In this document: positions 38,089 through 46,517 of the stretch, piece by piece
Numbering within the stretch: position 1 is the first letter of the stretch
Layout: each line of letters begins with the position of its first letter
NCBI RefSeq assembly: GCF_000186865.1
Contig: NW_008705564.1
Location: forward strand, 212,483 to 276,482
Length of the DNA: 64,000 nt
Reading direction: 5' to 3'
From: Aureococcus anophagefferens
Lineage: Eukaryota > Sar > Pelagophyceae > Pelagomonadales > Pelagomonadaceae
Position numbers and translations under genes: made by a program
Notes under the pieces: generated by a model
What the model was told of the DNA's origin: nothing
What the model saw: the letters and a program-made list of their open reading frames with translations, nothing else
Databases searched by the model: none

Positions 38089-39214
38089 CTAGAAGTGAGA
38101 CCGAGTCGGCGTGTCTCCTGGTGGTTCGAGGCAGAAATCAGCGGTGGCCGTGGTGCAATCGTCACTCGCGTTCACGCTACTTCGACCCCCACAAGTCTTG
38201 GTTCCCGAATGGTGATGCCCTGGACGCCTGAGATAAGCGGCTAGATCTGTACGGATCTTGAGCCGATTGCCCTTCGCCACGTGGAACGACCCCATGTACC
38301 GCCATGGCCTCAAGGATGTCGAGACGGGGCGCACCTTACCAACGGTGGTGTAAGGTACGATGACGTTCATCGAAGGCGCCATTTGCACGTGGTCAGACAG
38401 GGGCTCGTATGAAAATATTGTGAGGTGGTTTTGCAAGCAGACCTTATACTTCAATGGGCTCATAGCACGACGTGGGCCTGTGGTTCCACATACGAACGTT
38501 ACAAACATGACCAGATGTCGGGATGGTGCGTTTGAGCGACATTCATCTTCCAAATTATCCCAGTAATTCTGCAATGTACGCCCATCAATTTTCGTTACCA
38601 TGGGCCAACAGTTCATGCAACATTCGTCGACCTCGCACGCATCATTCTTATGCCTCCAGCGTTCGCATTTGTTGTCCTTCCACATGCACGAATTTGTTGT
38701 CCTTCCACATGCACGAGCCAGCACAATGTCGATACTTGGCGACCATACAACGCGAGCCTTGTCGAAATGGCGAGGATACTAGACGCCACGAGGTGGGCAT
38801 GCGAGACTGTTGGGCGAAAGCGTACTCCTCAAGACCATACTGGTTGAATAATAGGTTTCGGTTAATTGAGCCCACGGGTAAACGCTCGGGCTTTGCGATG
38901 ACGCCATGTTTGGTGTTTTGCGTACTACCGTGCTGAGTCCTCGAAGAATCTTTGCCCACAACGCGATGGTTTTTGAGCATTGCGCTGATTCGGTTTTGCG
39001 GAGTAGTTTTGACCGTCTTGCTCTTTGTAGTTTTGATCGTCTTGCCCTCGCCCGGCTGGAGCGCGCGGCGCCGCGCGGCCGGTTGGAGGAGGTCCTCAAA
39101 GACCGGGTCGCCCTTCCCGGCGTCGAACTTCTCGATCGGTGACTTGGCCGTAACGGACTCCGTGGCCGCGGCGACGATCAGGGGGAAGACGAGGAGCGCA
39201 GGGGAGATCTTCAT
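38089..39214 (-). pseudogene. Exostosin-like (GT47-type) secreted glycosyltransferase, frame broken by a 25-bp duplication
   Basis: From the ATG ending at 39214 a signal peptide is clear (MKISPALLVFPLIVAAATES), followed by a basic linker and a Cys-rich part (CAGSCMWKDNK). There the frame is broken by a 25-bp tandem duplication at 38668-38717; without one copy the frame would continue into CERWRHKNDACEVDECCMNC and on to the stop at 38089, for about 366 aa in all. The distal part (APSMNVIVPYTTVGKVRP, RYMGSFHVAKGNRLKIRTDL) resembles the donor-side motifs of exostosin-like glycosyltransferases. GC content is clearly lower than in neighbours. As it stands the protein is truncated at about 190 aa. 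It may be a true pseudogene, a polymorphic allele or an assembly error; the family call is tentative. Confidence 0.5.
38668..38717. repeat. 25-bp frameshifting tandem duplication
   Basis: tttgttgtccttccacatgc plus acga(a/g) occurs twice back to back; the copies differ only at the last base. The period of 25 is not a multiple of three and joins two otherwise compatible reading frames of the gene at 38089-39214. Confidence 0.93.
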
Positions 39215-39870
39215 GGTTGAACTCGCGATGCCTGCGGGCGGCTGCGGGGTCGGGAACGCGTTCCGCGGCGACGATCGACGGACGCGCGCGTGTGTCGGCG
39301 ATGGTCTCCGCGCCAGGCGAGGCGTGCGCAACGCGCCGCGGCGCGCGGCGACGCCGGGGTCTCTCTCTCGCGCGCGCGACCTCGTCGTCGAGCGGAAAGA
39401 CCGGTCGGGCGTCGGACGGCGTCGGACCGGCTGCGCGGCACGCGCCGCCGGCCGCCCAGGCCGGCGGTGGCCGGGGTCTGCCCGTCCCCCCGACGGGGGG
39501 CGCGGGCGGGCTACGGCGCGCCGCGAGGCCATACGAGCGCACGGCGGAGCCGTTTGATTCGCTCGTCGCCCGGGCGCCAGGTCGAACCGTCGAGCGAGGG
39601 AGAAGGTGTTGGTCACCATGTCGGGACGCGGGGCGGCACTATAAGGATGAAGCGGGCGGGGCGGCTCGCGTCTTCGAGGCGCACGGCAAATTTACCCGCT
39701 TGAGGAAAACCCCTCGCCGCTGCCTCCGCGCGAGCTGTGGCTCTCTCTCTCTAGCGCATTAGGCGACGCACCCCGAGGCCTACCCCGCCTACGCGCCTGC
39801 CTTGGCTCTCTGCTGGCACCAGGGGTGGCGAGGAGTGGCGAGGCCCGCTCATGGGCCGCCTCGCATGAGG
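39215..39870. other. Upstream region without a gene
   Basis: GC-rich and Arg/Pro-rich in every frame. A ctctctctct tract lies at about 39742-39752 and a TATA-like actataagga at about 39638-39648 on the plus strand. Probably promoter/5'UTR for the exostosin-like gene on one side and for a poorly defined plus-strand fragment on the other. Confidence 0.4.
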
Positions 39871-40035
39871 CGTGCGTGCTGGACGCCGCGACCTGCGCCG
39901 CGGGCGGCTTCGCGCGGGAGACGCGGGACGCGTGGCGCGCCATCGCGGACGCGACGCGCGCGCCCTTCCTCGACCGCATGAACGGCGCGCTCGCGGCCGA
40001 CGCGGACGGCAGCGATCGCTTCGTAGATCTAGGTA
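39871..40035 (+). CDS. Coding fragment, gene limits unknown
   Basis: The plus-strand frame reads ASHEACVLDAATCAAGGFAR, ETRDAWRAIADATRAPFLDR, MNGALAADADGSDRFVDLG with the codon usage of real genes, so it is probably an exon. No credible start or partner exon was found; a possible donor follows the GLY codon near 40032. Function unknown. Confidence 0.3.
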
Positions 40036-40197
40036 CCTCTCCCGAGAGCTCGGCGCCACCCGACCTCCTGCAGGCCTTCCCGCAGCCTAAGGTCCCGCGC
40101 GGCCGGCGGCGACGACGACCGGGCGAGCCCGGCGCGGTCCCCGCTCATGGGCCCCGGTCCGCGACGGACCCGCGCCACGTGGCTCGCGCGGGCCCGC

Positions 40198-40400
40198 TTA
40201 AAGTTCTTCGATGTAGGGCAGGAGCGCGTCGTAGGTCGCGTCGAAGACGCGCGCCGCGTCGGCCTTGAAGCCGTCGGGGAGCGGCGGCGCGCGGCCGCAG
40301 AGGTCCGGCGACGGCGCCTGGCAGCCCGCCCCGGGCGAGAGCGCGCCCGCGGCGAGCGAGAAGCGCGCGCCGGAGACGCGCGTCAGGTCCGCGCGGACGT
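40198..40400 (-). CDS. Coding fragment (3' exon), gene limits unknown
   Basis: The minus-strand frame DLTRVSGARFSLAAGALSPG, CQAPSPDLCGRAPPLPDGFK, ARVFDATYDALLPYIEEL ends at a TAA (40198-40200) and has genuine-looking codon usage. An upstream N-terminus would have to start very near or across the TBCE start and probably needs an intron. No family recognised. Confidence 0.35.
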
Positions 40401-40529
40401 CGCGAGGTGCGCGACCCCCCGGCGCTGCAGGCGAGCGGCAAAGCCCGCGGCGCACCACCACAGCGGCGGTTCGCGCGCTCGAGCTCGCGCGCGACCACCA
40501 GCTCGAACGCGACCGACGCGCGCACAAAC

Positions 40530-42146
40530 ATGGCCGCCGTCGTCGCGTCGCAGCCCTTCGAGGTCGGGCAGCGCGTCAAGGACGGCGTCGAGTTCCGCGG
40601 CACGGTGCGCTACGTGGGCCCCGTGGTCACGTCGAAGAAGGATCCCGGTGCGATCTGGGTCGGCGTCGAGTGGGACGACGGCACGCGCGGGAAGCACGAC
40701 GGCTCCGTCGTCGACGACGCGACGGGCGAGCGCGTGCGCTACTTCCGCTGCGGCGCGACGGCGGGGTCGTTCGTCAAGCCGTCGAAGGTCGACGGCGGCG
40801 GCGGCCTCGTCGCGGCGCTCCGGGCCAAGTACGTCGGCATGGACGCGCCCGTCGAGGCGCCCGGGGGCCACTTCGAGCACAAGGCCTACACGAAGCGGGG
40901 CAACACGAAGGCCATCGAGTTCTGCGGCGAACTGAAGGTGCGCGCGGAGCAGCAGCTCGACGAGGGCCGGGTCGACGCGGCCATGCTCCGCTGCCGCGGC
41001 GTCCGGGGCCTGGGCGACGTCGGTCCGGGCGACTTTGCGCAGCTCGCGACGCTCGTCGCGCTGGACCTGCAGTGCAACCTGCTGCGGCGCTGGGCGGACG
41101 TCGCGGAGATCGTCGACGCGTGCCCGTCGCTGAGGATGTTGGACGTGTCGGGCAACGCGCTGGGCTGGGACGGCGCGGGCGACCTGGGCGCGCTGGCCAA
41201 GCTCGAGAGCCTCGCGGCGAACGGCGTCGGCCTCCGGGGCTGGGCCGACGTCGCGCGCCTGGGCGAGGCGTGCGGCGGCCTCCGGGTGCTCCACGTCGCG
41301 AACAACGACGTCTGCGCGGACGGCGTCGGCGCCGCGCCCTTCCCGCGGCTGGAGCTCCTGGATTTGGCCGCGACGGGGCTCGCGGACGCGGCGCCGCTGG
41401 CCGCGCTGCCGAGGCTCGCGGAGCTGCACGCGTCCGAGAACCCGGAGCTCGCGGGCCTCGGAACGTCCGTCTTCGCGGGCCTCGAGGCTTTGGCGTTGTC
41501 GGGCTGCGGCGTCGAGCGCTGGGCCGACGTCGACGCGCTCGTGGCGTCGTGCCCGAAGCTCGGCAAGCTGCGCTTCGGCCGCGACAACGCCGTCACGGCG
41601 TCCCTCGGCGCGTCCGAGGCGCGCGCGCTCCTCGTCGCGCGCCTGCCGACGGTGCGCCACCTCAACGGCGCCGACGTGAGCCGCAAGGAGCGCGTCGAGG
41701 CGGAGAAGCGCTACGTGCGCATCGCGACGGCCCAGGTCGCCGGCGGCGCGCCGGCGTCCGACCACCCGCGGCTCGCGGCGCTCGTCGCGAAGCACGGCGA
41801 CCCGAACGACGCGCCCAAGGACGCGGCCGCGGGCGCCGGCGGCCTCGCGGCGAACCTCGTGCAGGTCACGCTCCGCTGCGTCGCCGCCGAGGCCTGCCAC
41901 CTCGAGCCCGTCACGAAAAAGCTCCCGGGGTCCGCGAAGGTCGCGCTCGTGAAGCGCCTCGCGAAGAAGCTCTTCAAGCTCGGCGACGCGGACGTCGTCC
42001 TCTACTTCAAGCCCGAGGCCGACGCCTGGCCCGTGACCCTCGACGACGACGCCATGACCCTGGCCTACTTCGGCGTGCCCGACGGCGCGACGATCGACGT
42101 CGCGGACAAGCTCGACGAGGGCAAGGAGAACGCGGGCGACCAGTAG
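40530..42146 (+). CDS. TBCE: Tubulin-folding cofactor E
   Basis: Single exon, 538 aa from ATG 40530. Residues about 8-75 are a CAP-Gly domain (GQRVKDGVEFRGTVRYVGPV, IWVGVEWDDGTRGKHDGSV). Leucine-rich repeats occupy about 150-390 (LATLVALDLQCNLLRRWADV, LRMLDVSGNALGW, LRVLHVANNDVCADGVG, LPTVRHLNGADVSRKERVEAE). A ubiquitin-like domain ends the protein (LVQVTLRCVAAEACHLEPVT, VLYFKPEADAWPVTLDDDAM). The three-domain order and length are those of TBCE, which binds alpha-tubulin and drives tubulin heterodimer assembly and disassembly with cofactors C and D. The 3' end faces the SDR gene 10 bp away. Confidence 0.95.
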   Translation: MAAVVASQPFEVGQRVKDGVEFRGTVRYVGPVVTSKKDPGAIWVGVEWDDGTRGKHDGSVVDDATGERVRYFRCGATAGSFVKPSKVDGGGGLVAALRAKYVGMDAPVEAPGGHFEHKAYTKRGNTKAIEFCGELKVRAEQQLDEGRVDAAMLRCRGVRGLGDVGPGDFAQLATLVALDLQCNLLRRWADVAEIVDACPSLRMLDVSGNALGWDGAGDLGALAKLESLAANGVGLRGWADVARLGEACGGLRVLHVANNDVCADGVGAAPFPRLELLDLAATGLADAAPLAALPRLAELHASENPELAGLGTSVFAGLEALALSGCGVERWADVDALVASCPKLGKLRFGRDNAVTASLGASEARALLVARLPTVRHLNGADVSRKERVEAEKRYVRIATAQVAGGAPASDHPRLAALVAKHGDPNDAPKDAAAGAGGLAANLVQVTLRCVAAEACHLEPVTKKLPGSAKVALVKRLAKKLFKLGDADVVLYFKPEADAWPVTLDDDAMTLAYFGVPDGATIDVADKLDEGKENAGDQ

Positions 42147-42156
42147 GGGGGCGGTT

Positions 42157-43080
42157 TTAAGGGAGCCGGACGATCCCGGCCGCCCCGGGCCGCGCGACGA
42201 CCTCGACCGTCCGCCGGCCGGCGTCGCGGTCCGCCAGCGCGGCGACGCACGCGTCCGCGAGCTGGCCCCGCGTGACGCCGCAGGCGGCGCCGGAGGACGC
42301 GAAGAACGGCGACTTGCAGGACACGCGGCTCAGGCCCCGGGCGTCGTCGGCCTCGCCGAGGAACCGGTCCTCGCCGGCGAAGACCAGACCGCCCTGCGCG
42401 TCGTCGACGAAGACGCCGGGGCGGAGGATCACGAAGTCGAGGGCGGACGCTCGAAGCCGATCTTCGGCGGCGCGCTTCGCCTCCACGACGTTGCCGAGCT
42501 TGTTGAGCATGCGGTAGCTGAGGTTCGCGCGCCGCGCCGCTTCCGCGCCGGTCAGCAGCGACGACACGAGCACGAAGCGGCCCGGGAGCCTTGCTTTTTC
42601 TGCCGCATCGACGAGCGCGACGACGCCGTCGCGGTCGACGGCCAAGGCGGCGCGCCGGTCCGCGTCGGCGTCAAAGGTCGGCACGAAGCCCACGTCGCAG
42701 ACGACGTCGTCGACGTTTCGGAGCGCCGGCGCGAGCGACGCGGCGTCGGTGAGGTCCGCTTCGACGACTCTGAACGACGCCGCGCCGGCGACGTCGCGCC
42801 AGCGGCTCGCGTTGCGCACGAGGGGCACGACCTCGTAGCCCGCGGCGGCCAAAGATCTCACGACCTCGCGACCGCTGCGACCCGACGCGCCGGCGACGAG
42901 CACGCGGCGCGGCGGCGCGGCCGCGGCGCGAGTGCCTAGTGCCGCGCTCACCGCCGCGCAGCCCGCCGCGAGCGCCTTCCTGCGCTCGACGCGCAACGCT
43001 GATGGCTCGATGCGCAATGTTGTATCGATGCGCAATGCAAATAGGGCCGAGCATTGCAGCGCAAAAATGAGATGGCGCAT
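42157..43080 (-). CDS. Atypical SDR / NAD(P)-binding epimerase-like protein, plastid-targeted
   Basis: 307 aa from the ATG ending at 43080. The N-terminus has a hydrophobic leader (MRHLIFALQCSALFALRID) then a twin-Arg plus hydrophobic stretch (RRKALAAGCAAVSAALG) ending in Ala-rich sequence, which could be bipartite plastid and lumen targeting. The nucleotide-binding motif is VLVAGASGRSGREVVRSLAA. Next come LTDAASLAPALRNVDDVVCD, FVLVSSLLTG and the distal LSYRMLNKLGNVVEAKRAAE plus FVILRPGVFVDD. This pattern fits atypical SDR5-like proteins (NmrA/Tic62-type) in plastids. Substrate unknown. Divergent from the acyl-CoA dehydrogenase gene, 70 bp between starts. Confidence 0.82.
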   Translation of the reverse strand: MRHLIFALQCSALFALRIDTTLRIEPSALRVERRKALAAGCAAVSAALGTRAAAAPPRRVLVAGASGRSGREVVRSLAAAGYEVVPLVRNASRWRDVAGAASFRVVEADLTDAASLAPALRNVDDVVCDVGFVPTFDADADRRAALAVDRDGVVALVDAAEKARLPGRFVLVSSLLTGAEAARRANLSYRMLNKLGNVVEAKRAAEDRLRASALDFVILRPGVFVDDAQGGLVFAGEDRFLGEADDARGLSRVSCKSPFFASSGAACGVTRGQLADACVAALADRDAGRRTVEVVARPGAAGIVRLP

Positions 43081-43150
43081 GCTTGCTTTTACTCTGCTTC
43101 AGATCAACTTGACGTACAAGAAAGCTCGTTGCCGCGCTTTCTCAATCACG

Positions 43151-44603
43151 ATGCTTCTCTCAACACGGAGCCTCCGGAGCCTCCGAGCCCCTGTCCGGCG
43201 CCTGCTCTCGAGCGCAGCCGCCCTGGACTCGGAAGGCGCGACGACGAACATGTACAACCCGACGGAAGAGCACGGGGCCCTGCGCCAGATGGTGCGCCAG
43301 TTCGCGGAGCAGGAGGTGGACCCGCAGCGCGCCGAGTACAACGAAAAGGAGCACTTCAACCGCGCGCTCTTCGCGCGCTGCGGCGAGCTGGGCCTCCTGG
43401 GCGTCACCGCCGACGAGTCCTGCGGCGGGAGCGGCATGGACGCCGTCGCGGCGTGCGTCGTCAGCGAGGAGCTCTCGGCCGCGGACCCGGCCTTCGCGCT
43501 GAGCTACCTCGCGCACGCCATGCTCTACGTGAACAACGTGAACGTGAACGCGTCCGAGGCCCAGAAGCGGCGCTGGCTCCCCGGCGCCTGCGACGGGTCC
43601 AAGGTCTGCGCGATGGTTACGTCCGGCGTCCCGCGGCCGCGACGACTTTCGAGAGACTTTGGCCGGGAAAAGGACGCCATCATGCACCTTCGAGAGACTT
43701 TGGCCGGGAAAAGGACAAAAACTCGTGAACGTCGTGCACCGTAGGCCATGTCCGAGCCCGGCGCGGGCACGGACGTGCTCGGCATGCGCACGGCCGCCGT
43801 CGACGCGGGGGACCACTACGTGCTCGACGGGTCCAAGATGTGGATCACCAACGGCTGCGTCGACTCCGAGACGCTCGGCGACGGCGCGCTGGTCTACGCG
43901 CGGACGGGGCCGGGCAAGGCGGACGTGAGCCTCTTCCACGTGGGGCCGGAGACCCCGGGCTTCTCGCTCGGCCAGCGCATCACGGGCAAGCTCGGCATGC
44001 GCGCGTCGCCGACGGCCGAGCTCGTCTTCGAGGGCTGCGTCGTGCCCAAGGAGGATCTCGTCTCCGAGTGGAACGGCGCGGCGCTCTGCATGATGCGCAA
44101 CCTCGAGCTCGAGCGCGTCATCCTCGCGGCCATGGCCGTGGGCATCGCGAAGCGCTGCGTCGACCGCATGGGCAAGTACGCGGCCGAGCGCGCCGCCTTC
44201 GGCCGACCCATCGCCGAGTTCGGCCAGATGCAGCGCCACGTCGCCGAGAGCTACGCGAAGCTCATGGCCGCGCGCGCCTACCTCTACGCTACGGCGGGGA
44301 ACCTCGACCTCCGCACCGCGGGCAACCGCCTCGACACCGACGGCGTCAAGCTCTTCGCGACCACCAGAGTCGCTAGTTTCGAAATGATGAACACGACATC
44401 GTGTCTTGTAGGCGACGACCGTCGCCAAGGAGGTCGCCGACGCCGCGATCCAGGTCCACGGCGGCTACGGCTACGTCGCGGAGTACCAGGTCGAGCAGCT
44501 CTGGCGCGACGCGAAGCTCCTCGAAATCGGCGGCGGCACGCTCGAGAGCCACCACAAGAACATGATCCGCGACCTGGCGGACGGGCTGCCCGCGGGCGTC
44601 TAG
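43151..44603 (+). CDS. IVD: Isovaleryl-CoA dehydrogenase-like acyl-CoA dehydrogenase
   Basis: Exons 43151-43609, 43745-44356 and 44412-44603 give 420 aa. A mitochondrial presequence (MLLSTRSLRSLRAPVRRLLS) precedes the dehydrogenase. Family motifs: LGLLGVTADESCGGSGMDAV, then across intron 1 KVCAMSEPGAGTDVLGMRTA, DGSKMWITNGCVDSETL, LGMRASPTAELVFEGCVVPK, GIAKRCVDRMGKYAAERAAF, and across intron 2 VKLFATTVAKEVADAAIQVH followed by GGYGYVAEYQVEQLWRDAKL and EIGGGTLESHHKNMIRDL. It uses FAD in leucine catabolism in mitochondria. The assignment to IVD over other short-chain enzymes rests on overall pattern. Both introns are short and end in GTAG. Confidence 0.88.
43610..43744 (+). mobile_element. Introner C2 with internal tandem duplication (IVD intron 1)
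   Basis: 135-nt GC-AG phase-0 intron starting gcgatggt; exon 2 begins gccatgtc (target match only 5/8). The element carries cttcgagagactttggccgg plus gaaaaggac twice in tandem, so it is a C element with a ~40-bp internal duplication. Start tccggcgtcccgcggccgcg and the end caccgtag resemble C1 and C3. Protein homology (CAMSEPGAGTD) fixes the splice sites. Confidence 0.78.
44357..44411 (+). mobile_element. Very short introner-like intron (IVD intron 2)
   Basis: 55-nt GC-AG phase-0 intron: target copy gcgaccac (44357-44364), 47-nt element beginning cagagtcgctag and ending gtcttgtag, second copy gcgacgac (7/8). The cag start and GTAG end match family C, but the interior lacks the C core, so it may be a deletion derivative or a separate minimal family. 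Confidence 0.65.
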
Positions 44604-44613
44604 CGTAGGCAAC

Positions 44614-45615
44614 TTACCGCCGCGGGGCGAGGCGCGCGAGGAGCTCCGGCGGCGGCGCGTCGTCGCCCCACGGCGGCGGCGCGTCGTCGCCCCACGGCGG
44701 CGGCGCGTCGTCGGCCGGCGCGTCGGCGAAGAAGGCGGCCTCGTCGGCCTTGCGCGTCCGCTCGAAGAGCTGGAGCGCGGCGCGCTCCGCGGCGTCGAGG
44801 TCCGGATGAAAAAAATCGAAGTACAGAATCACCCGCGCCTCGTCGGAGTCGTTGACCGCCGCGTGCGTGAACGACGTCTGGAGCAAGGGCGCGAGCGCGC
44901 CGGCTTCCCAGGCCACGGGCGGCGCGCCGCCCATGAAGAAGAGGGAGCAGCCGCCGGGCACGATCAATCCCAGGTGCGCCGTCAGCAGGTAGTTGCACAA
45001 ATCGCTGTGCGGCGCGACGTTCGACCGCGGGCCTTGCCGCGCGAAGAACGCGAGGCGCGTGCCCCCGATGTGCATGGCGCCGTCGAAGCCCTCGCCCTCG
45101 GCGCTGAGCACCGTCGCCAGCGCCGCGACGGTCCCGGGAAAAGCTTCCGCGGCGCCCGCCGCGAGCGCGCCGCCGGCCGCGAGGGGCACGCCGTCGTACT
45201 GCTCGCCGTAGTCGCCGCCAAAAAAAGGCTCGTGGCCGCCGCGCAATGCGGCCGCCTCGTACTCGGCCCGGATCGCCGGCGCCGCCGCCTCGAGGCCGCC
45301 GGCCCACGCCGGCCGCTCGTCGCGCCGCGCGGCCTCGCCGAGGCCCGGGTAGTCGCCGCGCGCGCGCAGCGTCTGCCCGCGGGCCTCGTAGAGCTCGTCG
45401 TCGTCGGCGCCGACCCACCGCTCCACGAAGGTGCGAAAGCGGGCCGGCGTCGTCGCCGCGGTCTGCCGGAGCACGGCCTCCGCCGTCTGTTGCTTCTGCA
45501 GCTGCCAGTTGCGGCTCGCGAGGCTCGAGAAGCGAGTTCTACGGCTCGCGAGACATTTGTGCGTGTTCTGGAGCCGCCGCTCGCAGCGTGCGAGGCGCGA
45601 CAAGCTCGAGCTCAT
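44614..45615 (-). CDS. Aspartyl/asparaginyl beta-hydroxylase-like 2OG oxygenase
   Basis: 333 aa from the ATG ending at 45615; an upstream in-frame ATG at 45684 is possible. The catalytic half reads SNVAPHSDLCNYLLTAHLGL, IVPGGCSLFFMGGAPPVAWE, LLQTSFTHAAVNDSDEARVI and LYFDFFHPDLDAAERAAL, matching the AspH family layout: iron-binding HxD-like His, then TFTHAAVNDS-type His and the final Arg-Val/Ile strand. No membrane anchor is visible in front of it. The C-terminus carries three copies of an 8-residue unit (APPPWGDD). The family hydroxylates Asp/Asn in EGF-like domains or related substrates. Convergent with IVD, 10 bp apart. Confidence 0.82.
   Translation of the reverse strand: MSSSLSRLARCERRLQNTHKCLASRRTRFSSLASRNWQLQKQQTAEAVLRQTAATTPARFRTFVERWVGADDDELYEARGQTLRARGDYPGLGEAARRDERPAWAGGLEAAAPAIRAEYEAAALRGGHEPFFGGDYGEQYDGVPLAAGGALAAGAAEAFPGTVAALATVLSAEGEGFDGAMHIGGTRLAFFARQGPRSNVAPHSDLCNYLLTAHLGLIVPGGCSLFFMGGAPPVAWEAGALAPLLQTSFTHAAVNDSDEARVILYFDFFHPDLDAAERAALQLFERTRKADEAAFFADAPADDAPPPWGDDAPPPWGDDAPPPELLARLAPRR
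44647..44718. repeat. 24-bp in-frame tandem repeat (three copies)
   Basis: ggcggcggcgcgtcgtcgcc plus ccac is repeated in tandem, the third copy imperfect. It encodes the DDAPPPWG repeats near the C-terminus of the AspH-like protein. Confidence 0.85.
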
Positions 45616-45740
45616 CGTGCGACACTTGCACCGCCAGTGGCAAAAAAACGACAGTGCCCCATCGTCGACCTTCGACGCAAGCAAAAAAGCTCCGCCACGC
45701 TGCGCCGGCCCGCGCCGCCCGCGCCCCCCGCCTCCGGACC

Positions 45741-46253
45741 ATGAAGGCGAACCTCACGCTCGTCACCCCCGAGCGGCAGGCCGAGATCAAGGAGGCGTGG
45801 AACCTGATCGCGGAGAAGAAGCCGAGCCTGCGAAAAAAGGAAGTGTTCAAGGTCATGCGCGCCCTGGGCATGGCGCCGACGGAGCACGAGTGGAAGGAGA
45901 TGTGGACGAAGATGGAGCCCGTCCACGGCAAGGTCGAGTTCCACGGCTTCTCGCACGCGCGCGCGCCGCGTCCGGGGATCGGCGCGCCGGCGGTCGGGGG
46001 ACGCGCGCGCCCGCCGCAGGTCATGGAGGAGCAGCTCGAGGCGGCCTTCAACATGGAGAAGATCCAGGAGGCCTTCGAGCTCTTCGACAGCGAGCGGAAG
46101 CAGTACTTCGACGCGAACGACCTCGACCGCGTCATGCGGAGCCTCAACGAGCACCTGACCATGGACCAGATCAAGGACATGATCCTCGAGGTCGACTGCC
46201 AGGGCGACTACAGGATCAACCGCGACGAGTTCCTCGACATGATGGCGACATAG
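45741..46253 (+). CDS. Centrin/calmodulin-like EF-hand protein with degenerate loops
   Basis: Exons 45741-45956 and 46020-46253 give 149 aa, the usual length for calmodulin-like proteins. Helical EF pattern: TPERQAEIKEAWNLIAEKKP, KKEVFKVMRALGMAPTEHEW, then EEQLEAAFNMEKIQEAFELF and DLDRVMRSLNEHLTMDQIKD, ILEVDCQGDYRINRDEFLDM. The loops DSERKQYFDAND and DCQGDYRINRDE have lost several calcium ligands, so binding is probably weak or absent. It resembles centrin in arrangement. The 63-nt intron (45957-46019) has a GC donor and a GCAG acceptor, and its length is a multiple of three, so unspliced RNA stays in frame with a 21-residue insert. Confidence 0.75.
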   Translation: MKANLTLVTPERQAEIKEAWNLIAEKKPSLRKKEVFKVMRALGMAPTEHEWKEMWTKMEPVHGKVEFHGFSHARAPRPGIGAPAVGGRARPPQVMEEQLEAAFNMEKIQEAFELFDSERKQYFDANDLDRVMRSLNEHLTMDQIKDMILEVDCQGDYRINRDEFLDMMAT

Positions 46254-46517
46254 CGGCCGCTCTGTAAATACGTGAAGTGTGCGCGTCGGCGGCGGACGCG
46301 GGGATTCGACACCCCCGGCCAAAGCACGAAAAAGGCCTCGAACAACGACAGCCCCAAGCCGAGCCTGCCGCTTCACCTTCGGCGAGCGTCCGGTGCTGTG
46401 GCTTCGCGCCGCGGCCGGCTCAGTGGCGAGGCGAAGCGAGCCAACATCAGCTTGGGTCTGGAAAACGATGATGTTGATGCACCTCGGTTTGAACAAACTT
46501 GAAAAAAGCGACGGAGT

